A DNA stretch of 64,000 bases from assembly GCF_039531105.1 (NCBI RefSeq), contig NZ_BAAAPK010000001.1:1364001-1428000 (forward strand), given 5' to 3'. The notes below the pieces were generated by a model that saw only the letters and a list, made by a program, of their open reading frames with translations, was not told the origin of the DNA and ran no database searches. Source of the DNA: Microbacterium lacus (GTDB taxonomy: Bacteria; Actinomycetota; Actinomycetes; Actinomycetales; Microbacteriaceae). This document shows, in pieces, positions 17,653 to 26,756 of the stretch. Positions within the stretch are counted from its first letter, which is position 1; each line of letters opens with the position of its first letter. Both the position numbers and the translations under genes were made by a program.

Positions 17653-19497
17653 GTGAGCGTGCCGTCCCCTCCCGCGGTGCCGAGGCCCCGTCTGCGGCGG
17701 GCTCTCCGGCTCATCGAAGCGGCGCCCGCGCCGGCGGCACTCGCGATCGGCATCTCCGTCTTCGCGCTCGGCGTCTTCATCGTGACGCGCCCGCTCACCT
17801 CGCTCTGGCTGCTCGCAATCGTGGTCGGGGTCGCTGCGATCCTCGCCGGGGTCCTCGATCTCGCCGACTCCGAGCGCTCCCGCACCGTCTGGTATCGGAT
17901 CGTGTGCGTCCTGTGGATCGTCGGCGGTCTCGCTGTGCTGCTCTTCGTCGGGCGCAGTCTCGAGATCCTTCCGGCCGTCCTCGCGGTCCTGCTGATCATC
18001 GGCGGCCTCGGGTCGCTGGCCGGCGTCCTGCGCGGCCGGGTGAGCGAGCGAGTGCTGTCGGGTGCATCGGGTGTCGCGCAGATCGTCTTCGGAGTCCTCG
18101 CGCTCGCGTGGCCCGACCTGACACTCCTGATCGCGGCGGTGCTGTTCGGCGTGCGCACGATCGTCTACGGCGGATCGCTCGTGTGGCGTGCGGGGCGTCG
18201 GCTCGCGGGGCGTACGCCGACTCTGAGCGATTCCGGTCGCGGACCGCGCGGTCGCAGGCTCGTGGATGCCGGCCGCTACGCGCTCGCCGTCGTCCTGGTG
18301 GTCCTCGCCGGGACCGCCTGGAGCGTGAACGGGTGGCTCGCGGAGGGTGCGCCCGTGATCGACGCGTTCTACAACGCCCCGGCGGATGCTCCCGACGGAC
18401 CGGGGGAGCTGATCCGCTCGGACGCGTACGCCGGCTCCGCGCCCGCGGACGGCACGGTGCGCCGGATCCTGTACAGCACGACGGATGCCGTCGGCGTGCG
18501 CGCCGTGGCCAGCGCTCTGGTCATCATCCCGACCGACCTGCCTCCGGGCCCACGACCCGTCGTGTCCTGGAACTGGGGGACGACCGGGGTCGCACGCGGA
18601 TGTGCGCCGAGCCTGATGGACTCCACCGCGACCCGGTGGGCGATCCCCGCGGTCTCGGAGGCGCTGCGTCGCGGCTGGGTGGTCGTGGCATCGGACTACA
18701 CCGGTCGAGGAGCGGCGGGTCGCTTCCCGTATCTGATCGGCGAGGGCGAGGCGCGGTCGAGCCTGGACGCCATCCGCGCGGCGGGCGAGTTGGAGGACGT
18801 CCGTCTCTCCCGCGACGTCGTGGTGTGGGGGCACTCACAGGGCGGGCACGCCGCCCTGTGGACCGATCCGGTCGCGGCCGAGTACGCGCCCGAGCTGCGC
18901 ATCCTCGGCACGGCGGCGCTCGCTCCGGTGACCGATCCTCTGGCGATGGCGCGCGAGCTCGCGGGCCGCGATGCCGGCGCGGAGCTGTCGATCCTCGTTT
19001 CCTGGGTGCTCGTGCCGTACGCGGACGTGTACCCCGACGTCAACGTCGAGGATTACGTGGTCACCTCCGGCCGATCGATCGTCCGGGAGATGACCCAGCG
19101 GTGCCTCAGCGAACCGGGTCTGTTCGTGTCGGCGATCACGTCGCTCGGTGTGTCCGCCGACAGGCCCCTGTATCCCGCGAACCTGACCGCGGGCGCACTC
19201 GGCCGACGGCTCGAACAGAACCGTGCGATCGGTCCGTGGCGCGGCCCCGTGCTGATCGGATGGTCGGATCAGGACGAGGTGATCCCGTCCGATCTGCCCG
19301 AGCACTTCGTCCGTGACGCCTGTGCGGCGGGACTGCCGGTCCGGTGGGTGGAGTTCGCGACCGGCGACCACCGCTCGCTCATCGTCCCCTCATCGGGATT
19401 CCTGCGGACGCTCGTGCGCTGGACGGATGACCGGTTCTCCGGGTCCGACGCACCGGCTTCCGATTGCGCCCGCTACGCCGTCGACGCCGAGGAGTGA
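17653..19497 (+). CDS. Multi-pass membrane protein fused to secretory-lipase-type alpha/beta hydrolase
   Basis: The 614-residue protein has two parts. Residues about 25-180 form six hydrophobic helices arranged like HdeD/DUF308 membrane proteins. After another helix near 210-235 comes an extracytoplasmic alpha/beta hydrolase of the secretory lipase family. It shows the oxyanion-type SWNWGTTG stretch, the nucleophile Ser395 in GHSQGG, an Asp in IGWSDQDEVIP and a His in TGDHRSLI. The reaction is expected to be ester hydrolysis outside the cell; the substrate is unknown. The two-domain fusion is unusual. A start at 17644 is the alternative. Confidence 0.83.
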   Translation: MSVPSPPAVPRPRLRRALRLIEAAPAPAALAIGISVFALGVFIVTRPLTSLWLLAIVVGVAAILAGVLDLADSERSRTVWYRIVCVLWIVGGLAVLLFVGRSLEILPAVLAVLLIIGGLGSLAGVLRGRVSERVLSGASGVAQIVFGVLALAWPDLTLLIAAVLFGVRTIVYGGSLVWRAGRRLAGRTPTLSDSGRGPRGRRLVDAGRYALAVVLVVLAGTAWSVNGWLAEGAPVIDAFYNAPADAPDGPGELIRSDAYAGSAPADGTVRRILYSTTDAVGVRAVASALVIIPTDLPPGPRPVVSWNWGTTGVARGCAPSLMDSTATRWAIPAVSEALRRGWVVVASDYTGRGAAGRFPYLIGEGEARSSLDAIRAAGELEDVRLSRDVVVWGHSQGGHAALWTDPVAAEYAPELRILGTAALAPVTDPLAMARELAGRDAGAELSILVSWVLVPYADVYPDVNVEDYVVTSGRSIVREMTQRCLSEPGLFVSAITSLGVSADRPLYPANLTAGALGRRLEQNRAIGPWRGPVLIGWSDQDEVIPSDLPEHFVRDACAAGLPVRWVEFATGDHRSLIVPSSGFLRTLVRWTDDRFSGSDAPASDCARYAVDAEE

Positions 19498-19501
19498 CGG
19501 G

Positions 19502-21031
19502 CTAGCCGAAGGGGTCGGCGTCGCGATCCGCGGTGGCGCGGTGCAGGTGATCGCGGTGCTTCTGAGCCTCGTGGTCCCTCGTGGGAAGGTCCACCGGCCC
19601 CGTGACGGACAGCTCGTCCTCCCACACCGCGATCCCGTCCACATCGGGCATGAGCGCGCGCGTGAAGATGGGGTTCCGCCCGGCGCGACGCTGAGCGGTG
19701 TAGTCCTTCAGCAGCCGGAAGGCGATGCCCGACAGCAGGGCGATCGCGATCAGGTTGACCAGCGCCATGAGCCCCATCGCTCCGTCGGCGAAGTTCCAGA
19801 CCACGTCGGCCGAGATCACCGATCCGACGAAGACCGCCACCACCGCCAGCAGCCGGTACGCGGTCAGCACGGCCGGACGCGGCGTGATGAATTCGATGTT
19901 GGATTCGCCGTAGTAGTAGTTGCCGAGGATCGAGCTGAACGCCAGAAGGAAGATGATCACGCTCAACAGCACGTTCGACCACTCGCCGAGCGTGCTCGTC
20001 ATCGCGCCCTGTGTGAGTCCGATCCCGCGCCCGGCCTCGGAGAGATCGGGAACGGAGACCAGGATGATGAACGCCGTGATCGAGCACACCAGGAAGGTGT
20101 CGAAATAGACGCCGAGGGTCTGGACGAGGCCCTGCTTGACGGGGTGGGTGACCGCCGCCGTCGCCCCGGCGTTCGGAGCGGAACCGAGACCCGCCTCGTT
20201 GGAGAACATCCCACGCTTGACTCCGGTGAGGATGATGTAGCCGAGACTCGCCCCCACGACTTCGTTGAAGCCGAACGCCTCCGTGAAGATCGAGGCGAAG
20301 GCCGCGGGGATGCGGTCGGCATGGATCACGAGGATGACGATCCCGACGATCAGGTACAGCAGCGCCATGGCAGGGACCAGCAGCTGTGTCACCGAGGCGA
20401 TCCGACGGACGCCGCCGAAGATGACCAGGGCCATCAGGACCGCCAGCCCGATGCCGACTCCCCAGGGCAGCCAGCCTGCGGAGTCCTCACCGAAGCTGCC
20501 GGCGAGGGTGGCCTGGATCGTGTTGGCCTGGAGGGAGCTGAAGGCGATCGGGAAGCAGACGATCAGGATGACCGCGAACAGGACGCCCATCCAGCGTGCC
20601 TTGAGCCCCCGCTGCATGTAGTAGGCGGGTCCGCCTCGGAAGCCGTCCTTGTCACGGATCTTGAAGAGTTGGGCGAGGGAGGACTCGATGAAGCTCGAGG
20701 AGCCTCCGATGAAGGCCATCAACCACATCCAGAACACCGCTCCCGGGCCGCCGATGGCGATCGCCGTGCCCACCCCGGCGATGTTGCCGACTCCCACCCG
20801 TGAGGCCGCAGAGATGGTGAAGGCCTGGAATGCCGACACCGACTGCGGGCGCCCGCCCGCATCGCGCGGGGTCTTGTCGGTGAGGGTGCGGAACATCTCG
20901 GGGATGAGCCGGAACTGCACGACCCCGGATCGCAGCGTGAAGTACAGGCCGAGCAGGATCACGCCCGGCAGGACCACCCACGTCCACAGCGCGTCGCCCC
21001 AGGTCAGCAGCCATTCGTTGATCGCATCCAT
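19502..21031 (-). CDS. Alanine/glycine:cation symporter (AGCS family)
   Basis: The 509-residue protein has about ten to eleven transmembrane helices and the AGCS landmarks WTWVVLPGVILLGLYFTLRSG, SRVGVGNIAGVGTAIAIGGPGAVFWMW and NEAGLGSAPNAGATA. These sodium-coupled transporters import alanine or glycine. The start at MDAINEWLL fits the family; a longer frame upstream is rejected. It ends 4 nt from the stop of the convergent lipase-like gene and is divergent from the nusA unit. Confidence 0.93.
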   Translation of the reverse strand: MDAINEWLLTWGDALWTWVVLPGVILLGLYFTLRSGVVQFRLIPEMFRTLTDKTPRDAGGRPQSVSAFQAFTISAASRVGVGNIAGVGTAIAIGGPGAVFWMWLMAFIGGSSSFIESSLAQLFKIRDKDGFRGGPAYYMQRGLKARWMGVLFAVILIVCFPIAFSSLQANTIQATLAGSFGEDSAGWLPWGVGIGLAVLMALVIFGGVRRIASVTQLLVPAMALLYLIVGIVILVIHADRIPAAFASIFTEAFGFNEVVGASLGYIILTGVKRGMFSNEAGLGSAPNAGATAAVTHPVKQGLVQTLGVYFDTFLVCSITAFIILVSVPDLSEAGRGIGLTQGAMTSTLGEWSNVLLSVIIFLLAFSSILGNYYYGESNIEFITPRPAVLTAYRLLAVVAVFVGSVISADVVWNFADGAMGLMALVNLIAIALLSGIAFRLLKDYTAQRRAGRNPIFTRALMPDVDGIAVWEDELSVTGPVDLPTRDHEAQKHRDHLHRATADRDADPFG

Positions 21032-21100
21032 GGGGTCAGTATGGCGGGCGGGCGCTGAGGCTGACCAGCAGCCGCCCAGAACACCGCGGCCGGCATCCGG

Positions 21101-21106
21101 TACCCT
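21101..21106 (+). promoter_or_regulatory. -10 box upstream of the nusA leader ORF
   Basis: TACCCT ends 6 nt before the ATG of a 12-codon ORF and 56 nt before nusA. It has the geometry seen before many genes in this window. Confidence 0.5.
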
Positions 21107-21112
21107 GGACGG

Positions 21113-21151
21113 ATGCCGCGCGCCGCTCGCGCGACGGCGACAGCTGAATAG
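21113..21151 (+). CDS. Predicted leaderless 12-residue upstream ORF before nusA
   Basis: The ORF would encode MPRAARATATAE and ends in TAG immediately before the nusA ribosome binding site GGGAGG. The preceding TACCCT sits at the leaderless distance from its ATG. If translated, its termination next to the nusA Shine-Dalgarno could couple or tune NusA synthesis. No amino-acid codon cluster pointing to a specific attenuation signal is present, though it is rich in Ala, Arg and Thr. Predicted from geometry only. Confidence 0.4.
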   Translation: MPRAARATATAE

Positions 21152-21162
21152 GGAGGTCACTC

Positions 21163-22149
21163 ATGGACATCGATCTGTCACTCTTGCGGACGATTGAGCG
21201 AGAGAAGGAGATCCCCTTCGATGAGCTCGCGCGCATCATCGAACAGGCGATCCTGACCGCCTACGCCAAGCACACCTCGCCGACCGGCGAACTGCCCGCC
21301 GGCGCCCGCGCGGTCCTCGATCGCAAGACGGGTCACGTCGCGGTCTTCTTGCCGCTCACGGACGACGAGGGCGCGATCATCGGCGAAGAGGAGAGCAGCC
21401 CGGACGACTTCGGGCGCATCGCGGCTTTCGCTGCGAAGCAGGTCATCAGCCAGCGGCTGCGGGACATCGCCGACGACGCGGTGCTGGGCGAGTTCCGGGG
21501 CAAGGAGGGCGACATCGTCGCCGGTATCGTGCAGCAGGGGCCGAACCCCCGCATGGTGCACGTCGATCTCGGATCCATCGAGGCGATTCTCCCGCCCGAG
21601 GAGCAGGTCGCGGGGGAGGACTACGCGCACGGCTCCCGTCTGCGCGTCTACGTCACGTCCGTGGCCAAGGGCACGAAGGGTCCGCAGATCACGGTGTCGC
21701 GGACGCACCCGGGGCTCGTGCGCAAACTGTTCGCGCTCGAAGTGCCCGAGATCAACGCGGGGCTCGTCGAGATCGTCTCGCTCGCCCGCGAAGCCGGGCA
21801 CCGCACGAAGATCGCGGTGCGTGCGACGGATCCCACGATCAATGCGAAGGGCGCGTGCATCGGTGAGCTCGGTCGACGCGTGCGGGCGGTGACCGAGGAA
21901 CTGGGCGGCGAGAAGATCGACATCGTCGATTACGACGCCGAGCTGGCGAAGTTCGTCGCGAACGCGCTGTCGCCGGCGAAGGTCACCTCGAGCTTCATCC
22001 TCGATGCCTCCACGAAGGCGGTGCGGGCGCTCGTCCCCGACTACCAGCTGTCGCTCGCGATCGGCAAGGAGGGGCAGAACGCGCGCCTCGCCGCCAAGCT
22101 CACAGGCGCCAAGATCGACATCCAGCCGGACAGCGTCCTGGAGTCCTGA
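21163..22149 (+). CDS. nusA: Transcription termination/antitermination protein NusA
   Basis: The 328-residue protein has the N-terminal RNA polymerase-binding domain (residues 1-105, LRTIEREKEIPFDELARIIEQAILTAY), an S1 domain (about 108-180, GDIVAGIVQQGPNPRMVHVDLG) and two KH domains (about 185-325, with PTINAKGACIGELGRRV and LAIGKEGQNARLAAKLTG). It lacks the C-terminal acidic repeats of enterobacterial NusA, as is normal in actinobacteria. GGGAGG precedes the ATG. rimP, which usually precedes nusA, is not upstream here; the alanine symporter is there instead. ylxR and infB follow. Confidence 0.97.
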   Translation: MDIDLSLLRTIEREKEIPFDELARIIEQAILTAYAKHTSPTGELPAGARAVLDRKTGHVAVFLPLTDDEGAIIGEEESSPDDFGRIAAFAAKQVISQRLRDIADDAVLGEFRGKEGDIVAGIVQQGPNPRMVHVDLGSIEAILPPEEQVAGEDYAHGSRLRVYVTSVAKGTKGPQITVSRTHPGLVRKLFALEVPEINAGLVEIVSLAREAGHRTKIAVRATDPTINAKGACIGELGRRVRAVTEELGGEKIDIVDYDAELAKFVANALSPAKVTSSFILDASTKAVRALVPDYQLSLAIGKEGQNARLAAKLTGAKIDIQPDSVLES

Positions 22150-22178
22150 GGCATGCCCCGTCCGCCCCGAGGTGTAAG

Positions 22179-22451
22179 ATAGAGCCCGTACGGACGTGCG
22201 TCGGATGCCGCACGCGTGCCCCCCGGTCCGCGCTCCTCAGAGTCGTGGCCGTCGATCACACCCTCATCGCAGATGTCGGCGCGTCGATGCCGGGGCGGGG
22301 CGCGTGGGTGCACGACAGCACGGAATGCATGGATGCCGCTCTGCGGCGACGCGCTTTCGTACGGGCATTGCGTGTGTCAGGTCCTCTGGATACGCAGACC
22401 TTCGAGAAACGGCTGAACGGCTATGGAAACAAAGTGAACGGCTCGAAATGA
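22179..22451 (+). CDS. ylxR: YlxR-family RNA-binding protein with non-canonical ATA start
   Basis: The 90-residue frame begins MEPVRTCVGCRTR and contains the YlxR signature GRGAWVHDSTEC, then RRAFVRAL. The only start codon that keeps the conserved CVGC motif is ATA at 22179. No in-frame ATG, GTG or TTG occurs between the upstream region and residue 23. A GAGGTG Shine-Dalgarno at 22169-22174 is correctly spaced for this ATA. A shorter protein from GTG at 22245 would lose the cysteines. YlxR sits between nusA and infB throughout the actinobacteria and binds nucleic acid or modulates RNase P or transcription. The family is clear, the start unusual. Confidence 0.82.
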   Translation: MEPVRTCVGCRTRAPRSALLRVVAVDHTLIADVGASMPGRGAWVHDSTECMDAALRRRAFVRALRVSGPLDTQTFEKRLNGYGNKVNGSK

Positions 22452-22510
22452 GACCCGTCCGCGACTGAGGTCTGCCCTGCCTGGGTGGACCAACCCCAGA
22501 CAGGAGAATT

Positions 22511-25279
22511 GTGGCTGCCAAACCACGCGTACACGAGATCGCTTCCGAACTCGGTGTCGACAGCAAGATCGCTCTTGCAAAGCTCAAGGAGCTCGGCGAA
22601 TTCGTCAAGAGCCCCTCATCCACCATCGAGCCCCCCGTGGCTCGCAAGCTCCGCGCCGCCCTCGAGGCGGACGGCGCCGGTAAGCCGGCCGCCGCGCCGG
22701 CTGCGGCATCCGCTCCGGCGGCAGCCACCGCCGCGCCGAGCGCCGCCAAGCCCGGTGCCGCGCGCCCGGGCGCGCCGCGCCCGGCCGCGCCGGCACCCGC
22801 CGCTCCCGCGGCGCCGACCCCGGCTGCGGCATCCGCCCCCGCGGCGTCCAGCGCTCCGGCACCCGCACCGAGCGCGCCCGCGCCTGCCGCGAGCACGCCT
22901 GCGGCGGAGACCGCCGCACCGAGCGCACCGCGTCCCGGTGGCGCGCCCGGCGCTCCGCGCCCGGGCAACAACCCGTTCTCGAGTGCGCAGGGCATGGGCC
23001 AGCGGCCCGCCGGACCGCGCCCGGGCAACAACCCGTTCGCGAGCGCACAGGGAATGGGCCAGCGGCCCGCGCCGAGCCCCGGCAACATCCCGCGTCCGCA
23101 GGCCCCGCGTCCCGGTGCCCCGCGTCCGGGTGCACCCGGTGCGCGTCCCGGTCGCCCCGGTGCGGGCGGTCGTCCCGGTGCGCCCTTCCAGCAGCGACCG
23201 GGCGGTCCCGGCCGTCCGGGAGGTGCCGGTGGGGGCTTCCAGCGTCCCGGTGGTGCCCCCGGCGGTGCGCCCGGCGGCTTCGCCGGTCGTCCCGGCGGCG
23301 GCGGCGGCCGTGGTCGTGGCCCCGGCGGTGGCACCGCGGGTGCCTTCGGCAAGGGTGGCGGCAAGTCCAAGCAGCGCAAGTCGCGTCGGGCGAAGCGGCA
23401 GGAATTCGAGATGCGGGATGCCCCGCAGGTTGGTGGCGTCAACGTCCAGAAGGGCAACGGCGAGATCATCCGTCTGCGCCGTGGCGCGTCGATCGCCGAC
23501 TTCGCCGACAAGCTCGAGGCGATCCGCGGTTACACCGTGCAGCCCGGCACGCTCGTGACGATCCTCTTCAACCTGGGTGAGATGGCGACCGCCACCGAAT
23601 CCCTCGACGAGGCGACCTTCGAGGTCCTCGGCGAAGAGCTCGGCTACAAGATCCAGATGGTCTCGCCCGAGGACGAGGACAAGGAGCTCCTGGAGGGCTT
23701 CGGTCTGGACCTCGACGCCGAACTCGAGAACGAGGATGAGGACGACCTCGAGATCCGTCCGCCGGTCGTGACCGTCATGGGTCACGTCGACCACGGTAAG
23801 ACCCGACTGCTCGACGCAATCCGCCAGACCAACGTCGTCGCCGGCGAGGCCGGTGGCATCACGCAGCACATCGGTGCCTATCAGGTCTGGACCGAGCACG
23901 AGGGCATCGAGCGCGCGATCACCTTCATCGACACCCCGGGTCACGAGGCGTTCACCGCCATGCGCGCCCGTGGTGCGCAGGTGACCGACCTCGCGATCCT
24001 CGTGGTCGCCGCCGACGACGGCATCATGCCGCAGACGGTGGAGGCGCTCAACCACGCGCAGGCTGCGAACGTGCCGATCGTGGTGGCCGTGAACAAGGTC
24101 GACAAGCCCGACGCGAACCCCGCGAAGGTGCGCCAGCAGCTCACCGAGTACGGCCTGGTCGCCGAGGAGTACGGCGGCGACGTGATGTTCATCGACGTCT
24201 CGGCGCGCGCCGGGACCGGCATCCAGGAGCTTCTGGACGCCGTCCTGCTGACGGCGGATGCCGGGCTCGACCTCACGGCGAACCCGAACAAGGCGGCCCG
24301 CGGCGTCGCGATCGAAGCGAAGCTCGACAAGGGCCGCGGTTCGGTGGCGACCGTGCTCATCCAGTCCGGAACGCTGCGCGTCGGTGACGCGATCGTCGCG
24401 GGAACCGCGTACGGCCGCGTGCGCGCCATGGCGGACGAGAACGGCGAGCCCGTCCTCGAAGCCTGGCCGTCGCGCCCCGTGCAGGTCCAGGGGCTCAACT
24501 CCGTGCCCCGTGCCGGTGACACGTTCATCGTGACCGACGAGGACCGCCTCGCCCGCCAGATCGCCGAGAAGCGTGAAGCGGCCGAGCGCAACGCGCAGCT
24601 GGCCAAGGCCCGCAAGCGCATCTCGCTCGAGGACTTCACCCGTGCTCTGCAGGAGGGCAAGGTCGAATCGCTCAACCTCATCATCAAGGGTGACGTGTCG
24701 GGTGCCGTCGAGGCGCTCGAGGAGTCGCTGCTGAAGATCGAGGTCGATGACTCCGTGCAGCTGCGGATCATCCACCGCGGCGTCGGTGCGATCACCGAGT
24801 CCGACGTGAACCTGGCGACGATCGACAACGCGATCATCATCGGCTTCAACGTCCGCCCCGACACGAAGGCGCGCGAGCGTGCGTCCCGCGAAGGAGTGGA
24901 CACCCGGTTCTACTCGGTCATCTACAACGCGATCGACGACGTCGAGCAGTCCCTCAAGGGCATGCTCAAGCCGGAGTTCGAAGAAGTTCAGTCCGGTGTC
25001 GCCGAGATCCGCGAGGTGTTCCGCTCCTCGAAGTTCGGCAACATCGCCGGTGTCATCGTCCGCTCCGGGACGATCACGCGCAACGCGAAGGCGCGGGTCA
25101 TCCGCGACGGCGTCGTGCTGGCGGACGGCCTGCAGATCGAGTCGCTGCGTCGTTTCAAGGACGACGTCACCGAGGTGCGGACGGACTTCGAGGCCGGTAT
25201 CGGCCTCGGCAAGTTCAACGACATCCAGATCGGCGACGAGATCGAGACCACGGAAATGGTGGAGAAGCCGCGCGGCTGA
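22511..25279 (+). CDS. infB: Translation initiation factor IF-2
   Basis: The 922-residue GTPase brings initiator tRNA to the 30S subunit. A short IF2-N domain (residues 1-55) is followed by a long Ala/Pro/Gly-rich region (about 56-300), which contains a near-duplicated segment with RPGNNPF and [11 protein letters not shown] second conserved basic segment ([17 protein letters not shown]) precedes the GTPase domain, with GHVDHGKT at 424-431, DTPGHEAF and NKVDKP. C-terminal domains II-IV follow. The GTG start lies behind AGGAGAATT. It is part of the nusA-ylxR-infB unit. Confidence 0.97.
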   Translation: MAAKPRVHEIASELGVDSKIALAKLKELGEFVKSPSSTIEPPVARKLRAALEADGAGKPAAAPAAASAPAAATAAPSAAKPGAARPGAPRPAAPAPAAPAAPTPAAASAPAASSAPAPAPSAPAPAASTPAAETAAPSAPRPGGAPGAPRPGNNPFSSAQGMGQRPAGPRPGNNPFASAQGMGQRPAPSPGNIPRPQAPRPGAPRPGAPGARPGRPGAGGRPGAPFQQRPGGPGRPGGAGGGFQRPGGAPGGAPGGFAGRPGGGGGRGRGPGGGTAGAFGKGGGKSKQRKSRRAKRQEFEMRDAPQVGGVNVQKGNGEIIRLRRGASIADFADKLEAIRGYTVQPGTLVTILFNLGEMATATESLDEATFEVLGEELGYKIQMVSPEDEDKELLEGFGLDLDAELENEDEDDLEIRPPVVTVMGHVDHGKTRLLDAIRQTNVVAGEAGGITQHIGAYQVWTEHEGIERAITFIDTPGHEAFTAMRARGAQVTDLAILVVAADDGIMPQTVEALNHAQAANVPIVVAVNKVDKPDANPAKVRQQLTEYGLVAEEYGGDVMFIDVSARAGTGIQELLDAVLLTADAGLDLTANPNKAARGVAIEAKLDKGRGSVATVLIQSGTLRVGDAIVAGTAYGRVRAMADENGEPVLEAWPSRPVQVQGLNSVPRAGDTFIVTDEDRLARQIAEKREAAERNAQLAKARKRISLEDFTRALQEGKVESLNLIIKGDVSGAVEALEESLLKIEVDDSVQLRIIHRGVGAITESDVNLATIDNAIIIGFNVRPDTKARERASREGVDTRFYSVIYNAIDDVEQSLKGMLKPEFEEVQSGVAEIREVFRSSKFGNIAGVIVRSGTITRNAKARVIRDGVVLADGLQIESLRRFKDDVTEVRTDFEAGIGLGKFNDIQIGDEIETTEMVEKPRG

Positions 25280-25295
25280 GGTTCGGAACGCTACG

Positions 25296-25360
25296 GCGAT
25301 GGATGACGCCGGGATAACGGGAACCCCCAAGGCCCCGACTATCCCGGCATCATCCATCGC
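25296..25360 (+). repeat. Long inverted repeat (RNA hairpin) between infB and rbfA
   Basis: Two 21-nt arms (25296-25316 and 25340-25360) are complementary with a single G-T type mismatch and enclose a 23-nt loop. The stem starts GCGATGGATGA and ends CCGGGATA. There is no T-run after it, so it is not a standard intrinsic terminator. It could be an RNA-processing or attenuation structure splitting infB from rbfA expression. Confidence 0.85.
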
Positions 25361-25403
25361 CTGCGCTCGATAGCCCGCCGGCGGTGGGAAGAGGGAGTAG
25401 GAA

Positions 25404-25874
25404 ATGGCTGGAGAACGACAGGCGCGCGTCGCCGACCGCATCCGCGTGGTGCTGGCGGAGCGCCTCGAGAGAGGGCTGCGCGATCCGCGGCTCGGATTCG
25501 TCACGATCACCGACGTCAAGGTGACCGGCGACCTCCAGCACGCTTCGGTGTTCTACACCGTGATGGGCGATGAGGCGCTGCGCGCCGACACGGCGGCGGC
25601 ACTCAAGTCCGCCACCGGCCTGCTGCGCTCCGAGGTCGGCAAGAACCTCAACACCCGCCTCACGCCGACGCTCGAGTTCATCCTCGACGCGATCCCCGAG
25701 AACGCCGACCACATCGCCTCGCTGCTGCGTGAAGCGCGTGAGCGCGACGCGGCGGTCGCGGGTCTTGCGGCATCCGCTCAGTACGCCGGCGACGCCGATC
25801 CGTACGTCAAGCCCCGCGAGCTCGACGAGGCCGAAGAAGAAGCCGACGACGAGGGCGCCGCCCGCGAGGGGTGA
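25404..25874 (+). CDS. rbfA: Ribosome-binding factor A
   Basis: The 156-residue protein has the KH-like RbfA fold: AGERQARVADRIRVVLAE, then DPRLGFVTITDVKVTGDLQHASVFYT and LRSEVGKNLNTRLTPTLEFILD. RbfA acts in late 30S maturation and cold adaptation. The acidic C-terminal tail (about residues 140-156) is variable in the family. It follows infB after a 124-nt gap holding a strong hairpin, and GGGAG precedes the ATG. It ends 2 nt from the stop of the convergent mutY. Confidence 0.96.
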   Translation: MAGERQARVADRIRVVLAERLERGLRDPRLGFVTITDVKVTGDLQHASVFYTVMGDEALRADTAAALKSATGLLRSEVGKNLNTRLTPTLEFILDAIPENADHIASLLREARERDAAVAGLAASAQYAGDADPYVKPRELDEAEEEADDEGAAREG

Positions 25875-25876
25875 CC

Positions 25877-26743
25877 TCAGTGCGGGAGCCTCGCGCTCCC
25901 GTTCACGAGTTCGATGAGTCCGTCGTCGGCGAGCGAGGTGATCGCGCGGTCGCGCTGGTGCGGATCCGACCAGTCGGCGAGGAGTTCGTCCGTGCGGATG
26001 CCCGCGGCATCGGCATCCCGCAGCGTCTTCAGCACCGCGCCGCGAGCCTGCCGGTCGCTGCCCTCATAGCGCGCCTGGCGCCGTCGGTCGTCACCGGTGT
26101 CGGGGTAGCCGGCGGTGCGCCACGCGCAGATATGCGTGATCGGGCATGAGTCGCATCGCGGCGCGCGTGCCGTGCACACCACGGCGCCGAGTTCCATCGT
26201 CGCGGCGTTGAACATCGCGGCGTCCTCGCGTCCGGCGGGCAGGAGCCCGGCCATGTCCGCGAGATCGCTGCGCGTCGGAGGCCCGGGCTGCGAGCGTCCG
26301 CCGACCGCGCGGGCGATCACGCGGCGCGTGTTCGTGTCGACCACCGGATGCCGATCCCCGTACGCGAACACCGCGACCGCGCGGGCGGTGTAGTCGCCGA
26401 TCCCGGTGAGGGCGAGGAGGTCATCGACGCCGCGCGGCACGACTCCCGCGTGGCGATCGCGGATCTCGACCGCGGCGCGGTGCAGCCACAGTGCACGCCG
26501 GGGATAGCCGAGGTTCGCCCACTGCCGCACGGCGTCCGCCGGAGCGGCGGCGGCGAGGTCGGTGGGTGCCGGCCAGCGCGTCAGCCACGCATCGAGGTGC
26601 GGGATCACGCGGTTTACGGGTGTCTGCTGAAGCATGAACTCGCTGACCAGCGTCCCCCAGGCGCCGAATCCCGGTGCCCGCCACGGGAGCTCCCGGGCGT
26701 TCTTCCGGTACCACTCGATGAGCGGGGCGGCGAGCTCGGGCAT
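25877..26743 (-). CDS. mutY: A/G-specific adenine DNA glycosylase
   Basis: The 288-residue repair enzyme removes adenine mispaired with 8-oxoguanine. It has the catalytic Glu region SEFMLQQTPV, the helix-hairpin-helix with GIGDYTARAVAVFA and the catalytic Asp in VVDTNTRRV. The [4Fe-4S] motif is C-x6-C-x2-C-x5-C (CTARAPRCDSCPITHIC). The NUDIX-like C-terminal domain of E. coli MutY is missing; instead there is a short winged-helix-like tail, common in actinobacteria. The start fits the -10 box spacing and the catalytic domain boundary; longer frames are rejected. Confidence 0.94.
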   Translation of the reverse strand: MPELAAPLIEWYRKNARELPWRAPGFGAWGTLVSEFMLQQTPVNRVIPHLDAWLTRWPAPTDLAAAAPADAVRQWANLGYPRRALWLHRAAVEIRDRHAGVVPRGVDDLLALTGIGDYTARAVAVFAYGDRHPVVDTNTRRVIARAVGGRSQPGPPTRSDLADMAGLLPAGREDAAMFNAATMELGAVVCTARAPRCDSCPITHICAWRTAGYPDTGDDRRRQARYEGSDRQARGAVLKTLRDADAAGIRTDELLADWSDPHQRDRAITSLADDGLIELVNGSARLPH

Positions 26744-26750
26744 GCCGACC

Positions 26751-26756
26751 AGCCTA
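26751..26756 (-). promoter_or_regulatory. -10 box of mutY, leaderless arrangement
   Basis: On the minus strand TAGGCT ends 7 nt before the mutY ATG, with no ribosome binding site. Confidence 0.6.

Noticed and set aside
22175..22180. TAAGAT as a leaderless -10 box for ylxR
   Set aside because: The codon at the predicted start distance is GTA, which is not a start codon. The box overlaps the ATA start, so read-through from nusA is more plausible.
22245..22451. ylxR starting at GTG 22245
   Set aside because: It would remove the conserved CVGC motif and has no Shine-Dalgarno or -10 box at a useful distance; kept only as the fallback.
22196..22468. 90-codon frame overlapping ylxR
   Set aside because: Arg/Ser-rich shadow frame without family motifs; the ylxR frame carries CVGC and GRGAWVH.
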